DNA from: Clostridiales bacterium
GTDB taxonomy: Bacteria > Bacillota > Clostridia > Oscillospirales > Acutalibacteraceae
Assembly: GCA_022800315.1 (NCBI GenBank)
Contig: JAAWQC010000006.1
Span: 23,257 to 87,256, forward strand
DNA: 64,000 nucleotides
Reading direction: 5' to 3'
The position numbers and the translations under genes were made by a program. Positions 6,079 through 14,712 of the stretch are shown here, piece by piece. Each line of letters starts with the position of its first letter. Within the stretch, counting starts at the first letter, position 1. The notes beneath the pieces are model-generated. The model did no database searches. It saw only the letters and a list, made by a program, of their open reading frames with translations, and was not told the DNA's origin.

Positions 6079-6669
6079 TCAGCGCAGGTCTATCACGATC
6101 TCCGTATCGTTTCGACGGGATTCGGCGCTGCCGGTCAGGACGGCGAGAACGCTGCGGTAGAGCAGGACCGGATCGGTGAGGAAATGTTCACGAATCAACT
6201 GGGCCTGCAGGTCGTCCGCCACCTTGAGGCTGAGGGAGAGCAGCGGCGCGCCGTCGTCCTTGACGGTACAGGTGACCGTAATGCCGTTTTCCAGCTTCTC
6301 CATCGTGACGGTATTCTCCCGCTCCCGCCGGATGCGGGTAAGCAGCTGAAGGGCGGCTTTGACCGAACGCTCCCGCAGGGTATACGGGATCAGGCCGGAC
6401 AGGGTCGAGGCGGCCTGACGGCCCGTGTCGGTTAGGTCGAGGCGGCCGTCGGCATCTTCGGTCAGGTTCTCCAGACGGAGGAGTTCGTCGATGGCCCCCC
6501 CGGTTTCAAAAAAGTTGGCCATGCCGCCGCCGGCGATGATATCGAGCACAGCCTGACGGGGCATGGGCTCCCCCGCGCCGTTGAGCATGTAACAAATCAG
6601 AATTTTAATTTCCTGTGACGAATACAGGCCACCGGGTTCCACTCCGGCGGAAAAAGCGTCGTTATTCAT
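6079..6669 (-). CDS. DUF4364 family protein (putative winged-helix)
   Basis: A 196-residue protein typical of Clostridia. The N-terminal half (SSQEIKILICYMLN... MPRQAVLDII... AIDELLRLENLTEDADGRLDLTDTGRQAAS) reads as a winged helix-turn-helix like those of PadR/MarR-type proteins. The C-terminal half is a mixed beta domain (ENGITVTCTVKDDGAPLLSL). ATG 6669 has GGAGGATACC. The family is found widely in spore-formers without a proven function; DNA binding is inferred. It is monocistronic here. Confidence 0.8.
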   Translation of the reverse strand: MNNDAFSAGVEPGGLYSSQEIKILICYMLNGAGEPMPRQAVLDIIAGGGMANFFETGGAIDELLRLENLTEDADGRLDLTDTGRQAASTLSGLIPYTLRERSVKAALQLLTRIRRERENTVTMEKLENGITVTCTVKDDGAPLLSLSLKVADDLQAQLIREHFLTDPVLLYRSVLAVLTGSAESRRNDTEIVIDLR

Positions 6670-6827
6670 GGTATCCTCCGCATGTGTCTTTGCTATTCAC
6701 TTTACCATAAATCATGTGAAAAATACAGTGGTGAATTCCGACAAGGTTGGTGCGGGAGACCTCTTTCTTTTGGTTTCTCCTGCGGGAAGGACCTCTGGGA
6801 ATGATTCCCTGCCACCGGGGGGAGCCC

Positions 6828-6856
6828 TTGTCGTCTTCGGCGGATTCTGCTATAAT
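6828..6856 (+). promoter_or_regulatory. Promoter of the 6903 lipoprotein gene
   Basis: -35 TTGTCG (6828-6833), 17-bp spacer, -10 TATAAT (6851-6856). The leader is about 40 nt. Confidence 0.75.
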
Positions 6857-6902
6857 ACAACTGCATACAACACGAACATTTGGTTCTGAAAGGAGCTTAT
6901 TT

Positions 6903-7433
6903 ATGCACCGTCACGGTCGTTTACTGCCGCTGATAGCGGTTGGGCTGGCCGGCCTGCTCTTAGCCGCCGGCCTTACCGGCTGTTCGGAGGGCAAGCCGGC
7001 GGACGAGCCTTCCTCCAGCACGCTGACGACGGTCAGTGTGCCCCCGGCCATCGATGTGGACATCATCCAGCTGCTGCCGGCGGAGCAGGTGGCTTCCGTC
7101 TTGGGGGTGGAGTCGGTTACGTCGCAGATATATGAGGAAGGCACCTGGGTGAATTACGCTTCTGACGACAGGCTGACCACGGCGGATATCCATCTGAACA
7201 AATGCGACCGGGAAGTGTACGACGCCACCCTGTCCCTTTATACCGATCTGGCGGAGGCGCCCAACATCGGGGACACAGGCAGCTGGAGCCCTTCGACCAG
7301 GGAGCTGCTGGTATATGGACAGGGATATATGATCGGCATCGTGACCGATAAGCCGGAGGCGGACGACGACAACATGCTGGTGGCCTCCCGCGATCTGGCG
7401 GCCCGCCTGCTGGAGGCGCTGGCCAGCCGATGA
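6903..7433 (+). CDS. Putative lipoprotein of unknown function
   Basis: A 176-residue exported protein. ATG 6903 has AAAGGAGC upstream. Residues 1-27 are a lipoprotein signal (MHRHGRLLPL, hydrophobic core, AAGLTGC), so Cys27 or its neighbour would be lipidated. A Ser/Thr/Pro-rich linker follows, then a domain beginning IDVDIIQLLPAEQVASVLGVES. That opening resembles small extracytoplasmic domains that open with a helix at LPAEQVASVLG, but I do not recognise a named family. It has its own promoter and terminator. Confidence 0.75.
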   Translation: MHRHGRLLPLIAVGLAGLLLAAGLTGCSEGKPADEPSSSTLTTVSVPPAIDVDIIQLLPAEQVASVLGVESVTSQIYEEGTWVNYASDDRLTTADIHLNKCDREVYDATLSLYTDLAEAPNIGDTGSWSPSTRELLVYGQGYMIGIVTDKPEADDDNMLVASRDLAARLLEALASR

Positions 7434-7448
7434 CCGTAAAAGAGAAGA

Positions 7449-7485
7449 GCCGGCGGACTACGAAAAAGTAGTTCGCCGGCCTTTT
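7449..7485 (+). terminator. Intrinsic terminator
   Basis: GCCGGCGGACTAC and GTAGTTCGCCGGC form a near-perfect 13-bp stem with a GAAAAA loop, followed by CTTTTG. Confidence 0.85.
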
Positions 7486-7514
7486 GTCTGTCTGGACACA
7501 GTTTATCCGGATGC

Positions 7515-7940
7515 TCACGTCAGCTTCCCGTCACCGGCCATCAGCGCGGTCATCTCTTCAATTTTTTCAAGAGGGAAGGGCGGAAGCGCCACGGGTTTCA
7601 TGGCGATGGACATCAGTTTCATCGGATTGTCATCCGCCGCTATGCGGTTGGAAGAAAGCTCCCCGCACTGGCGGCAACGATGAATGACCGCCCATTCGCC
7701 ATTTTTGCGCGCCCACACGGCGATGGGCTCCATAATGCCGCCGCAGCCGGATTCACGGTCGCCCGGTTCTATGTCCACATGAAGGCTGCTCAGGCAGTTC
7801 GGGCAATGGTTGCGATGGCTGCTTCCGGCGCCTGCCGGCACCACCGGCCTGCCGCATACCTTACAGGTAAAGCTGTCGCCGCACGGGTGAGTTTTATAAT
7901 ATCCTTTTTGGAATTGTTTCCGTTTGTTTTCTCTATTCAC
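7515..7940 (-). CDS. RNHCP domain zinc-ribbon protein
   Basis: A 141-residue cytoplasmic protein. The name-giving motif RNHCPNCLSSLHVD is present, with CKVCG earlier and CRQCGEL later, giving two likely zinc knuckles. This small family is common in Firmicutes and actinobacteria and has no assigned activity; nucleic-acid binding is a guess. The start is GTG 7940 with AGGAGGATATTCTC upstream. Confidence 0.8.
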   Translation of the reverse strand: MNRENKRKQFQKGYYKTHPCGDSFTCKVCGRPVVPAGAGSSHRNHCPNCLSSLHVDIEPGDRESGCGGIMEPIAVWARKNGEWAVIHRCRQCGELSSNRIAADDNPMKLMSIAMKPVALPPFPLEKIEEMTALMAGDGKLT

Positions 7941-7974
7941 GAGAATATCCTCCTAAAAGTTTACAGATCCTTTT

Positions 7975-8012
7975 GGGAGGTTTGGCAGAGTTGATTTTTA
8001 CGCAAACCTCCC
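7975..8012. other. 10-bp stem hairpin upstream of the RNHCP gene
   Basis: GGGAGGTTTG (7975-7984) pairs perfectly with CAAACCTCCC (8003-8012) around an 18-nt loop. There is no adjacent U-run, and it lies in the leader of the RNHCP gene and downstream of the TetR gene. It could be an mRNA 3'-end stabiliser or leader element. Confidence 0.45.
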
Positions 8013-8067
8013 GGTCAGCGCACAATCTCCAGCCATATACGTTTTTTCATAAAGCCTTACTCCTGTT

Positions 8068-8691
8068 TTACAGATGGATACGAACCGCGTTGTTTTGGAT
8101 AAAGCGGTCAATGTGTTCCGACAGTCTTCTTTCGGCGTCGGCATCGCCGATATCCGCGTCGGACATATGGATGAGCAGAAACAGCGGCGCAAAATACTCG
8201 ATGGCAAGCTGCCGGGGATCGTTTTTTTTCAGGGTCCCGGCAGCCATCATTTCCCGGAAGATGTCTTCCATATAGCGGACAGGGCCGCCCACAATACAGT
8301 TGTGATACCGTTCATTCATTTCGGGATTGCGGTATTGTTCCAGCGCCAGCATTTTACGCAGGTTGGAGGTAAACTCATCCTCTGTCCAAAATCGGTATTG
8401 GGCGAGCGTAAACTGTTTGAGATTCTCGAGCTCTGTCTTGCGATACGGCTCCGGTGTGTCCGCAAAGGATTCCGCCGGTACGGCGTATGCCTGCGCCCGC
8501 TCCCGGTCCAGCTCAAAAATGCGGGCTACGATGCTGTCAAAAATATCCCGTTTACTGTGATAGTGCCGATACAGCGCACCTTTGGTCATACCCAGCTCTC
8601 CGGCGATCTTACTGACCGAGACCGCTTCGTAGCCGTCACGTGCGAACAGCCGAAGCGCCGTCATCGCTATTTGTTCCCTTGTGTCCGCCAT
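8068..8691 (-). CDS. TetR-family transcriptional regulator, autoregulated
   Basis: A 207-residue repressor. The N-terminal HTH runs from TREQIAMTALRLFARDGYEAVSVSKIAGELGM through TKGALYRHYHSKRDIFDSI (residues 3-50), an excellent TetR match. The C-terminal ligand domain is all helical and unassigned. ATG 8691 has AGGAGG 9 bp upstream. It is transcribed alone from a consensus promoter whose spacer is filled by a palindromic operator, so strong self-repression is expected. No divergent target gene is present, so its other targets lie elsewhere. Confidence 0.9.
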   Translation of the reverse strand: MADTREQIAMTALRLFARDGYEAVSVSKIAGELGMTKGALYRHYHSKRDIFDSIVARIFELDRERAQAYAVPAESFADTPEPYRKTELENLKQFTLAQYRFWTEDEFTSNLRKMLALEQYRNPEMNERYHNCIVGGPVRYMEDIFREMMAAGTLKKNDPRQLAIEYFAPLFLLIHMSDADIGDADAERRLSEHIDRFIQNNAVRIHL

Positions 8692-8709
8692 CCTCGGAGG
8701 CCTCCTGCG

Positions 8710-8760
8710 AAGTAAACGATCGTTCACTACCATTATAGTGAACGATCGTTTACTTGTCAA
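8710..8760 (-). promoter_or_regulatory. TetR promoter with embedded double operator
   Basis: Minus strand -35 TTGACA (8760-8755), 17-bp spacer, -10 TATAAT (8737-8732), both perfect consensus. Two 19-bp arms (8710-8728 and 8737-8755) are exact inverted copies around 8 bp. Each contains its own dyad AAACGATCGTT, so two operator dimers fit, one in the spacer and one downstream of the start. Confidence 0.9.
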
Positions 8761-8836
8761 GGTGCAATCGGCGGTTTTGGAGGAGATAATGGGGAAACAG
8801 TCAGTCTTCCCACCGGCATCGCCTGTTATGGGCTGT

Positions 8837-9616
8837 TTATAGTAAATCGTCCGGCGCGATGCCAAAGAGGCGGCAGGCGTTTTCCCGCGTGAGCGCATAG
8901 ATATCGTCGGGGGATACGCCGCGGATATCCGCGAGGCGTGCGGCGGTATGCGCGAGGTAGTCGGAACGGTTCCGTTTGCCGCGGAGGGGGACGGGAGTCA
9001 TATACGGCGCGTCGGTTTCCAGCAGCAGTCGGTCGGGGGGGATCGCCGCCGCCACCTGAACCGGCCGCCGTGCGTTTTTGAAGGTGACCGCTCCGCCAAG
9101 GCCGATATACATGCCCAGCCGCACGATCTCCTTCGCCATTTCGGCGCTGCCGCTGAAGCAGTGGACCACCCCCTTCGGCTGATAGCGGCGCAGCAGGCGA
9201 AAGACATCCTCGTGGGCGTCCCGGTCGTGGACGATGACCGGGAGGTCAAGCTCCTTTGCCAGCGCCAGCTGTTCCTCAAACCAATCCGCCTGCAGGTCGC
9301 GGGCCGGTTCGTCGTAGTGGTAGTCAAGGCCGATTTCCCCAATAGCGACGACGCGGGGATGGCCGGCCAACCGTTTGATCTCCTCCAGTTCGGAGAGGTC
9401 AGCTCTGCCTGCCTCCTGCGGGTGGACGCCCACCGCGGCCCAGAAATACGGATAGCGTTCCGACAGGGCGATCCCCCGTCGGGAAGAGGCGAGATCACTG
9501 GCGGCGTTGACCACGGCGCACACATTCTGGCAGGGGAGGGCGGCCAGCAATTCCTCCCGGTCCTCGTCAAAGGCCTCGTCGTCGTAATGGGCATGAGAAT
9601 CAAAAATAGCGTTCAT
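8837..9616 (-). CDS. tatD: TatD-family metal-dependent hydrolase (DNase/RNase)
   Basis: A 259-residue TIM-barrel hydrolase. Metal ligands are visible: FDSHAHYDD (HxH), the GEIGLDYH glutamate, VIVHDRDA and VVHCFSGS histidines, and the LLETDAPYM aspartate. Members trim 3' ends of DNA or RNA. It follows metG on the same strand by 90 bp, a common Firmicute gene order (metG-tatD, often with rnmV), although a hairpin lies between them. Confidence 0.92.
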   Translation of the reverse strand: MNAIFDSHAHYDDEAFDEDREELLAALPCQNVCAVVNAASDLASSRRGIALSERYPYFWAAVGVHPQEAGRADLSELEEIKRLAGHPRVVAIGEIGLDYHYDEPARDLQADWFEEQLALAKELDLPVIVHDRDAHEDVFRLLRRYQPKGVVHCFSGSAEMAKEIVRLGMYIGLGGAVTFKNARRPVQVAAAIPPDRLLLETDAPYMTPVPLRGKRNRSDYLAHTAARLADIRGVSPDDIYALTRENACRLFGIAPDDLL

Positions 9617-9647
9617 ATCGTCGTATCCTTTCCTGATCGGGAGAGAA

Positions 9648-9693
9648 AACCCGTCCGCCCCTGCCGATGAACAGGGAGGACGGGTTATTTTTT
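9648..9693. terminator. Terminator/attenuator between metG and tatD
   Basis: AACCCGTCC (9648-9656) pairs with GGACGGGTT (9678-9686), with an inner CCCTG/CAGGG stem. T-runs follow on both strands (four T on the minus strand, ATTTTTT on the plus). Confidence 0.7.
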
Positions 9694-9706
9694 CACAGGG
9701 AACCGT

Positions 9707-11656
9707 TCAGCGAACCTTGCTGCCGGGAGCGACGCCGTCCACGAACAGCACCCGGACGTCGTCGCCGTCGTCCGCCGCCAGTATCATGCCGCAGCTTTCC
9801 ACCCCGCAGAGCCTGGCGGGTTTCAGGTTGGATACCAGCACGATCCGTTTGCCCTTCAGATCGTCGGGGGCGTACCAGGGCGCGATGCCCGAGCAGACGG
9901 TGCGGGGTACGCCGGTACCGTCGTTGAGGGTGAGTTTCAGCAGCTTTTTCGCCTTCTTGATCGGCTCGCAGTCGGTGATTTCCGCGACCCGCAGGTCCAC
10001 CCTGGCAAAATCGTCGATGGTGACCTCCGGCAGGAAGGCGATTCCTTCAGGAGTTTCCTCCGCCTTTTGGGCCGCCGCTTGTTCTTGCTGTTCCTTCTGC
10101 ATTTCGGCCAGGACTTTCTCCGCGTCGATACGGGCGAAGAGGGGAGTGGGGGTCCCCACATCGAAGGCGGGGGTGGCGCCGAAACCGGTCTCCGCCGATT
10201 CCAGTGTGGTGAGTTCCTCCGCCGTCCGCAGCTGGGCGAAGATGCTGTCCGCCGTGGCGGGGAGGAAGGGACGCAGCAGCACCCCCAGGACGCGGATGCA
10301 TTCCAGCAGATGGTACAGCACCGCGTTCAGGCGGGGCAGGGACGCTTCCTCCTTGGCCAGGACCCAAGGGGCGGTTTCGTCGATGTATTTGTTGCAGCGG
10401 CGGGCCAGCGCGATCAGGATGTCCAGTGCCTCCGCGTTGCGGTAGATTTCCATCAGCCGGCGATAGTCGGCCAGCGTTTTGGCGGCCGTGTCCAGCAGGT
10501 CCTGATCGGGGCCTTCCAGTGTGGCGGGCCGGGCGGCGTGGCCGCCAAAATATTTATTGGTCATGGCGATGCTGCGGTTGACCAGATTTCCCAGCGTGTT
10601 GGCCAGGTCGGTGTTGTATTTGGCGATAAAGCTTTCATGGGTGATGGAGCCGTCCTGGGCGAAGGGAATCTCGGACAGCAGATAATAGCGCACCGCGTCG
10701 GTGCCGAAACGGGCTGCCAGTTCGTCGGCGTAGAGCACGTTGCCCCGCGACTTGCTCATTTTGTCTTCCCCGAACAGCATCCACGGGTGACCCAGCACCT
10801 GTTTGGGAAGGGGCTCGCCCAGCGCCATCAGGATAATGGGCCAGTAGATGGTGTGGAAGCGGACGATATCCTTGCCGATGACGTGGAGGTCGGCCGGCCA
10901 GTAATGATCGTACGCCGGGGCGGAACCGTCGGGATCGTAGCCCAGGGCGGTGATGTAGTTGGACAGCGCGTCCAGCCACACATAGACCACGTGCCGCTGA
11001 TCGAAGGTCACCGGGATACCCCAGGTGAAGGAGGTGCGGGAGACGCACAGATCCTCCAGCCCCGGTTTCAAAAAGTTATTGATCATTTCGCTGCGGCGGG
11101 ACTCTGGCTGGAAAAAGCCGGGATTTTCCTCGTAATACGCCATCAGGCGGTCACTGTATTTGCTCAGGCGAAGAAAATAAGCCTCCTCATTGGCGTCGAT
11201 TACCTCCCGGCCGCAGTCGGGGCACTTTCCCTCCTTGAGCTGGGAGGCGGTGAAAAAGGATTCACAGGGTACGCAGTATTTACCCACGTATTCCCCTTTA
11301 TAAATGTCCCCCTGGTCATACAGCTTTTTAAATATTTTCTGCACCGTTTTCTCATGGTTCTCATCGGTGGTGCGGATGAACTGGTCGTAGGTGACGTTCA
11401 TGGAATCCCACACGGCGCGTATCTGGGAGGAGACGCGGTCCACGTATTCCTGAGGGGTGATGCCCTCCGCTTTCGCGTATTCCTCGATCTTCTGACCGTG
11501 CTCGTCCGAACCGGTGAGAAAATAGACATCGTGGCCGGTCATGCGCTTGTAGCGGGCGATCATGTCGGCCAGCACGATGTCGTAGGTGTTGCCGATATGG
11601 GGCTTGCGCGAGGTATAGGCGATGGCGGTGGTCAGATAGAACTTGGGTTTGCTCAT
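9707..11656 (-). CDS. metG: Methionine-tRNA ligase
   Basis: Charges tRNA-Met. The 649-residue protein starts at ATG 11656 behind GAGGAGGAAC. It shows the HIGH-type motif KPHIGNTYD near residue 20, a zinc knuckle CVPCESF...KCPDCG, and KMSKSRGN. A C-terminal tRNA-binding (EMAP/Trbp111-like) domain begins FARVDLRVAEITDCEPI. A Glu/Ala/Gln-rich linker precedes that domain. No T-box leader is apparent in the 85-nt 5' region. Confidence 0.97.
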   Translation of the reverse strand: MSKPKFYLTTAIAYTSRKPHIGNTYDIVLADMIARYKRMTGHDVYFLTGSDEHGQKIEEYAKAEGITPQEYVDRVSSQIRAVWDSMNVTYDQFIRTTDENHEKTVQKIFKKLYDQGDIYKGEYVGKYCVPCESFFTASQLKEGKCPDCGREVIDANEEAYFLRLSKYSDRLMAYYEENPGFFQPESRRSEMINNFLKPGLEDLCVSRTSFTWGIPVTFDQRHVVYVWLDALSNYITALGYDPDGSAPAYDHYWPADLHVIGKDIVRFHTIYWPIILMALGEPLPKQVLGHPWMLFGEDKMSKSRGNVLYADELAARFGTDAVRYYLLSEIPFAQDGSITHESFIAKYNTDLANTLGNLVNRSIAMTNKYFGGHAARPATLEGPDQDLLDTAAKTLADYRRLMEIYRNAEALDILIALARRCNKYIDETAPWVLAKEEASLPRLNAVLYHLLECIRVLGVLLRPFLPATADSIFAQLRTAEELTTLESAETGFGATPAFDVGTPTPLFARIDAEKVLAEMQKEQQEQAAAQKAEETPEGIAFLPEVTIDDFARVDLRVAEITDCEPIKKAKKLLKLTLNDGTGVPRTVCSGIAPWYAPDDLKGKRIVLVSNLKPARLCGVESCGMILAADDGDDVRVLFVDGVAPGSKVR

Positions 11657-11739
11657 GGACAGTTCCTCCTCAGAGGGCGCGGATGCGCCGCTGGATTGAT
11701 ATACGAATTTAAAGACAAACAATTGAGATGATCCCTGCT

Positions 11740-11767
11740 ATTTTAACACAATTTATGGGAAATACAA
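11740..11767 (-). promoter_or_regulatory. Promoter of metG
   Basis: Minus strand -35 TTGTAT (11767-11762), 16-bp spacer, -10 TAAAAT (11745-11740), giving a leader of about 75 nt. Confidence 0.55.
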
Positions 11768-11895
11768 GCATACGTCCCAAAACGGCTGAAGGGAGGACGG
11801 CCTCGGGAAGCCCGGCGCTACCGGTAACATAGACGAAGATTGTCGACAGCCGGAAGGCGTCTGCCGGTGAAAGTGACGAAAATATGTTCGGCGTG

Positions 11896-11924
11896 TTGAC
11901 AAACATGGACACCGGCCCTATCCT
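11896..11924 (+). promoter_or_regulatory. Promoter of the MATE gene
   Basis: -35 TTGACA (11896-11901), 17-bp spacer, -10 TATCCT (11919-11924), with a start close to the GTG codon at 11955. The GC-rich stretch between the two divergent promoters (11768-11895) can fold but matches no riboswitch I recognise. Confidence 0.65.
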
Positions 11925-11954
11925 TTTATACAGTAATAAAGGAGTGGGAGTATT

Positions 11955-13376
11955 GTGAGTAAATTCCAGCGCGACCTGACAGAGGGCAGCGTGATGAAGC
12001 AGTTGCTGCGGTTTTCCCTGCCATTCCTGCTGTCCAACCTGCTGCAGGCGCTGTACAATCTGGCCGACATGCTCATTGTCGGCAATTACTGCGGGCCGGT
12101 GGGAACTTCCGCCGTGGGGATCGGCGGGCAGGTGACCATCCTGCTCATCAATCTGATCAGCGGACTCGCCGTGGGCGGCACCGTCATGATCGCCCAGTTC
12201 ATCGGTTCCAAAAAGCAGGAGGAAGTAGCCCGTACCATCGGTACCATGTTCTCCCTGTACGCCATCGCCGGCGTGGTGATGACGGTGGTTATGCTGCTGT
12301 CCAACCACGCGATTCTCGTTCTGATGGGCACGCCGCAGGAATCCTTCGCGGATGCCTATGCTTATCTCACCATCTGTATGAGCGGCACTATCTTCATCTT
12401 CGGCTACAACGCGGTGGCCGCCGTGCTGCGCGGCATGGGGGATTCCCGCCACCCGCTCATATTCGTCGCCATCGCCGCCGTGGTCAATGTGGTGCTCGAT
12501 TTCGTCATGGTGGGCGGCATGGGCATGGGCCCCGCCGGCGCCGCCTGGGCCACCATCATCGCACAGGCGGTCAGCTTCCTCCTGTCGGTGGTATTTCTCC
12601 GCCGCAGCGATTTTATCTTCGATTTCAAGCTGAAAAGCTTCCGCATCCATAAACGGCTGGCGGTCCAGCTGCTGAAGATTGGCCTGCCCTCCTCGCTGCA
12701 GGGGACGCTGGTGTGTTTTTCCTTCATGGCCCTGACCCGCATGGGCAACGATATCGGCGGATTGGTGGGCTCCAACGCCCTGAGCATCGCGGGCAAGGTC
12801 AACAGTATCGGTATCCTGCCCTCCATGGCCATGCAGGCGTCGGTATCCTCAATGGTGGGGCAGAACATGGGGGCTGGCAAGCCGGAGCGGGCGAAAAAGA
12901 CCATGTTCTGCGCCATCGGCATCGCTTTCGCCGTGTCCGCCCTGCTGTTTGCCGGGGTGAACCTGTTCCCTCAGCAGATCGTCGGCCTGTTCCTCGGTTC
13001 TCCCGAAGGGAGCGCCCTCGACCCGGTGATCTTCCGCCGCTGTATCGTGGAGGGGGCCGAGTACCTGCAATATATCAGTATGGATTACATCGTGGCCAGC
13101 GTGGTCTTCTGTATCAACGGGCTGGCCATCGGGGTGGGACAGACCACCTTCTCCCTGCTCAACAGCTTTGTCAGTTCCCTGCTGCTGCGGGTGCCGCTGG
13201 CGTGGCTGCTGGGTGTGCAGCTGGGTTACGGCCTGCCGGGCATCGGCGTGGCCGCGCCGCTGGCGGAGGTGGGCTCCCTCATCGTGGGGATCATCTACCT
13301 GAGCACCGGCCGGTGGAAAAAACACCGGCTGGCGGTGCTTGGCGGGGGAAATCCTCCGCCAAGGGAAGCCAATTGA
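11955..13376 (+). CDS. MATE-family multidrug/metabolite efflux transporter
   Basis: A 473-residue membrane protein with about 12 helices. It opens with the family start DLTEGSVMKQLLRFSLPFLLSNLLQALYNLADMLIVGNYCG and repeats the pattern in the second half (GSNALSIAGKVNSIGILPSMAMQASVSSMVGQNMGAGKPERAK). It uses GTG 11955 with GGAGTGGGAG upstream. It is a cation-coupled antiporter; the substrate is unknown. It is monocistronic and ends at a strong terminator. Confidence 0.93.
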   Translation: MSKFQRDLTEGSVMKQLLRFSLPFLLSNLLQALYNLADMLIVGNYCGPVGTSAVGIGGQVTILLINLISGLAVGGTVMIAQFIGSKKQEEVARTIGTMFSLYAIAGVVMTVVMLLSNHAILVLMGTPQESFADAYAYLTICMSGTIFIFGYNAVAAVLRGMGDSRHPLIFVAIAAVVNVVLDFVMVGGMGMGPAGAAWATIIAQAVSFLLSVVFLRRSDFIFDFKLKSFRIHKRLAVQLLKIGLPSSLQGTLVCFSFMALTRMGNDIGGLVGSNALSIAGKVNSIGILPSMAMQASVSSMVGQNMGAGKPERAKKTMFCAIGIAFAVSALLFAGVNLFPQQIVGLFLGSPEGSALDPVIFRRCIVEGAEYLQYISMDYIVASVVFCINGLAIGVGQTTFSLLNSFVSSLLLRVPLAWLLGVQLGYGLPGIGVAAPLAEVGSLIVGIIYLSTGRWKKHRLAVLGGGNPPPREAN

Positions 13377-13396
13377 TTTTCGGCTGAAAACCGTAT

Positions 13397-13437
13397 AAAA
13401 ACCGGCCGCCGGGCTTGCTTTTTCCGGCGGCCGGTTT
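13397..13437 (+). terminator. Intrinsic terminator
   Basis: ACCGGCCGCCGG and CCGGCGGCCGGT make a 12-bp GC stem followed by TTTAT. Confidence 0.85.
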
Positions 13438-13445
13438 TATAATCA

Positions 13446-13483
13446 GATCATGAATCCATCCGATTCATGATCCTCACTATACT
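13446..13483 (+). promoter_or_regulatory. Palindromic operator and -10 upstream of ilvE
   Basis: GATCATGAATC (13446-13456) and GATTCATGATC (13462-13472) are perfect 11-bp inverted arms around 5 bp. A -10-like TATACT follows at 13478-13483. No good -35 exists; its expected place falls inside the palindrome, suggesting activator or repressor control. Confidence 0.55.
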
Positions 13484-13534
13484 TTATCAAAATAACGCGT
13501 TACCCAAAGCTTATGAAACAGGAAGTGTTGCGCC

Positions 13535-14608
13535 ATGCAGGATATCCGCGTCGAACGGACCAAACAGCCGAAAGCCAAGCCCGCCGACTCTGACCGTCTG
13601 GGATTTGGCCAGTATTTTACCGATCACATGTTCCTGATGAACTACGACGCCGGACAGGGCTGGCACGACCCCCGCATCGTCCCCTACGGCCCGCTCCAGA
13701 TGGACCCCGCGGCCATGTGCCTGCATTACGGGCAGGAGGTATTCGAGGGGATGAAGGCGTATCGCGGACCGGACGGCGGTGTCGTTCTTTTTCGTCCCGA
13801 CCGCAATATGGCCCGTCTGAATCTGTCCAACGAGCGGCTGTGCATCCCCCTCATCGATGAAGCGCTGGGCGTCGAAGCGGTGAAAAAACTGGTGGAGATC
13901 GATCAGGACTGGATTCCCCAGGCGAAGGATACCGCCCTGTATATCCGGCCGTTCATCATCGCGGTAGATCCCCATCTGGGTGTTCACCCCGCGTCCCAGC
14001 TGCTGTTTATGATCATCCTGTCACCGGTGGGCGCCTATTATCCCGAGGGACTCAATCCGGTGAAAATCTATGTGGAGCGCCACTATGTCCGCGCGGTGCG
14101 CGGCGGCATGGGCTTCACCAAAACCGGCGGCAACTATGCCGCATCTCTGAAGGCCCAGGACGAGGCGGAGAAAAAGGGCTATACCCAGGTACTCTGGCTG
14201 GACGGCATCGAGCGCAAATACATCGAGGAAGTCGGTACCATGAACGTCTTCTTCAAGATAAACGGTGAGATCGTCACCCCGGCGCTGCAGGGGAGTATCC
14301 TCGGCGGCATCACCCGTCTCTCTGCCATCGAAATGCTCCGTTCGTGGGGCTACACCGTCAACGAACGGAAAATATCGCTGGACGAAGTGGTGAAGAGCGC
14401 AAAGGACGGCACACTGGAGGAAGCCTTCGGCACCGGTACGGCGGCGGTGATATCCCCCATCGGTGAGCTGATGGTGGACGAGGACCGCCTGATTATCAAT
14501 CAGGGCGAAATCGGCCCGGTGGCCCAGCGGCTGTACGATACCCTGACCGACATCCAGAACTGCCGGATTCCCGATCCGTTCGGCTGGGTGGTCCGTGTCG
14601 ATCAGTAA
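13535..14608 (+). CDS. ilvE: Branched-chain amino acid aminotransferase
   Basis: A PLP-dependent class IV aminotransferase that interconverts Leu, Ile and Val with their 2-oxo acids. The 357-residue protein has QEVFEGMKAYRGPDG near the N-terminus, FTKTGGNYAASLKAQDEA holding the PLP lysine, WLDGIERKYIEEVGTMNVFF, and EAFGTGTAAVISPIGEL. These match the long (type II, ilvE2-like) group. ATG 13535 has GGAAGTG upstream. It stands alone, not in an ilv operon, and has a palindrome in its promoter region. Confidence 0.94.
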   Translation: MQDIRVERTKQPKAKPADSDRLGFGQYFTDHMFLMNYDAGQGWHDPRIVPYGPLQMDPAAMCLHYGQEVFEGMKAYRGPDGGVVLFRPDRNMARLNLSNERLCIPLIDEALGVEAVKKLVEIDQDWIPQAKDTALYIRPFIIAVDPHLGVHPASQLLFMIILSPVGAYYPEGLNPVKIYVERHYVRAVRGGMGFTKTGGNYAASLKAQDEAEKKGYTQVLWLDGIERKYIEEVGTMNVFFKINGEIVTPALQGSILGGITRLSAIEMLRSWGYTVNERKISLDEVVKSAKDGTLEEAFGTGTAAVISPIGELMVDEDRLIINQGEIGPVAQRLYDTLTDIQNCRIPDPFGWVVRVDQ

Positions 14609-14712
14609 AATCCGCAAAGGCCATGACGATATAACCGATAAGGGGGGGCGGGCATTCACCGAAAGGGAATCCCCGCCTTCGCTTTACCCATTTGCAGAAA
14701 GGGGGCGCCGCC

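Noticed and set aside
10067..11731. 554-codon open frame opposite metG
   Set aside because: Antisense shadow of metG with low-complexity composition.
11657..11740. Search for a T-box leader before metG
   Set aside because: No TGGNACCGCG-type motif and the leader is under 90 nt.
11768..11895. GC-rich foldable stretch before the MATE gene as a riboswitch
   Set aside because: It matches no class I recognise and lies upstream of the better promoter, so it may not be transcribed with the gene.
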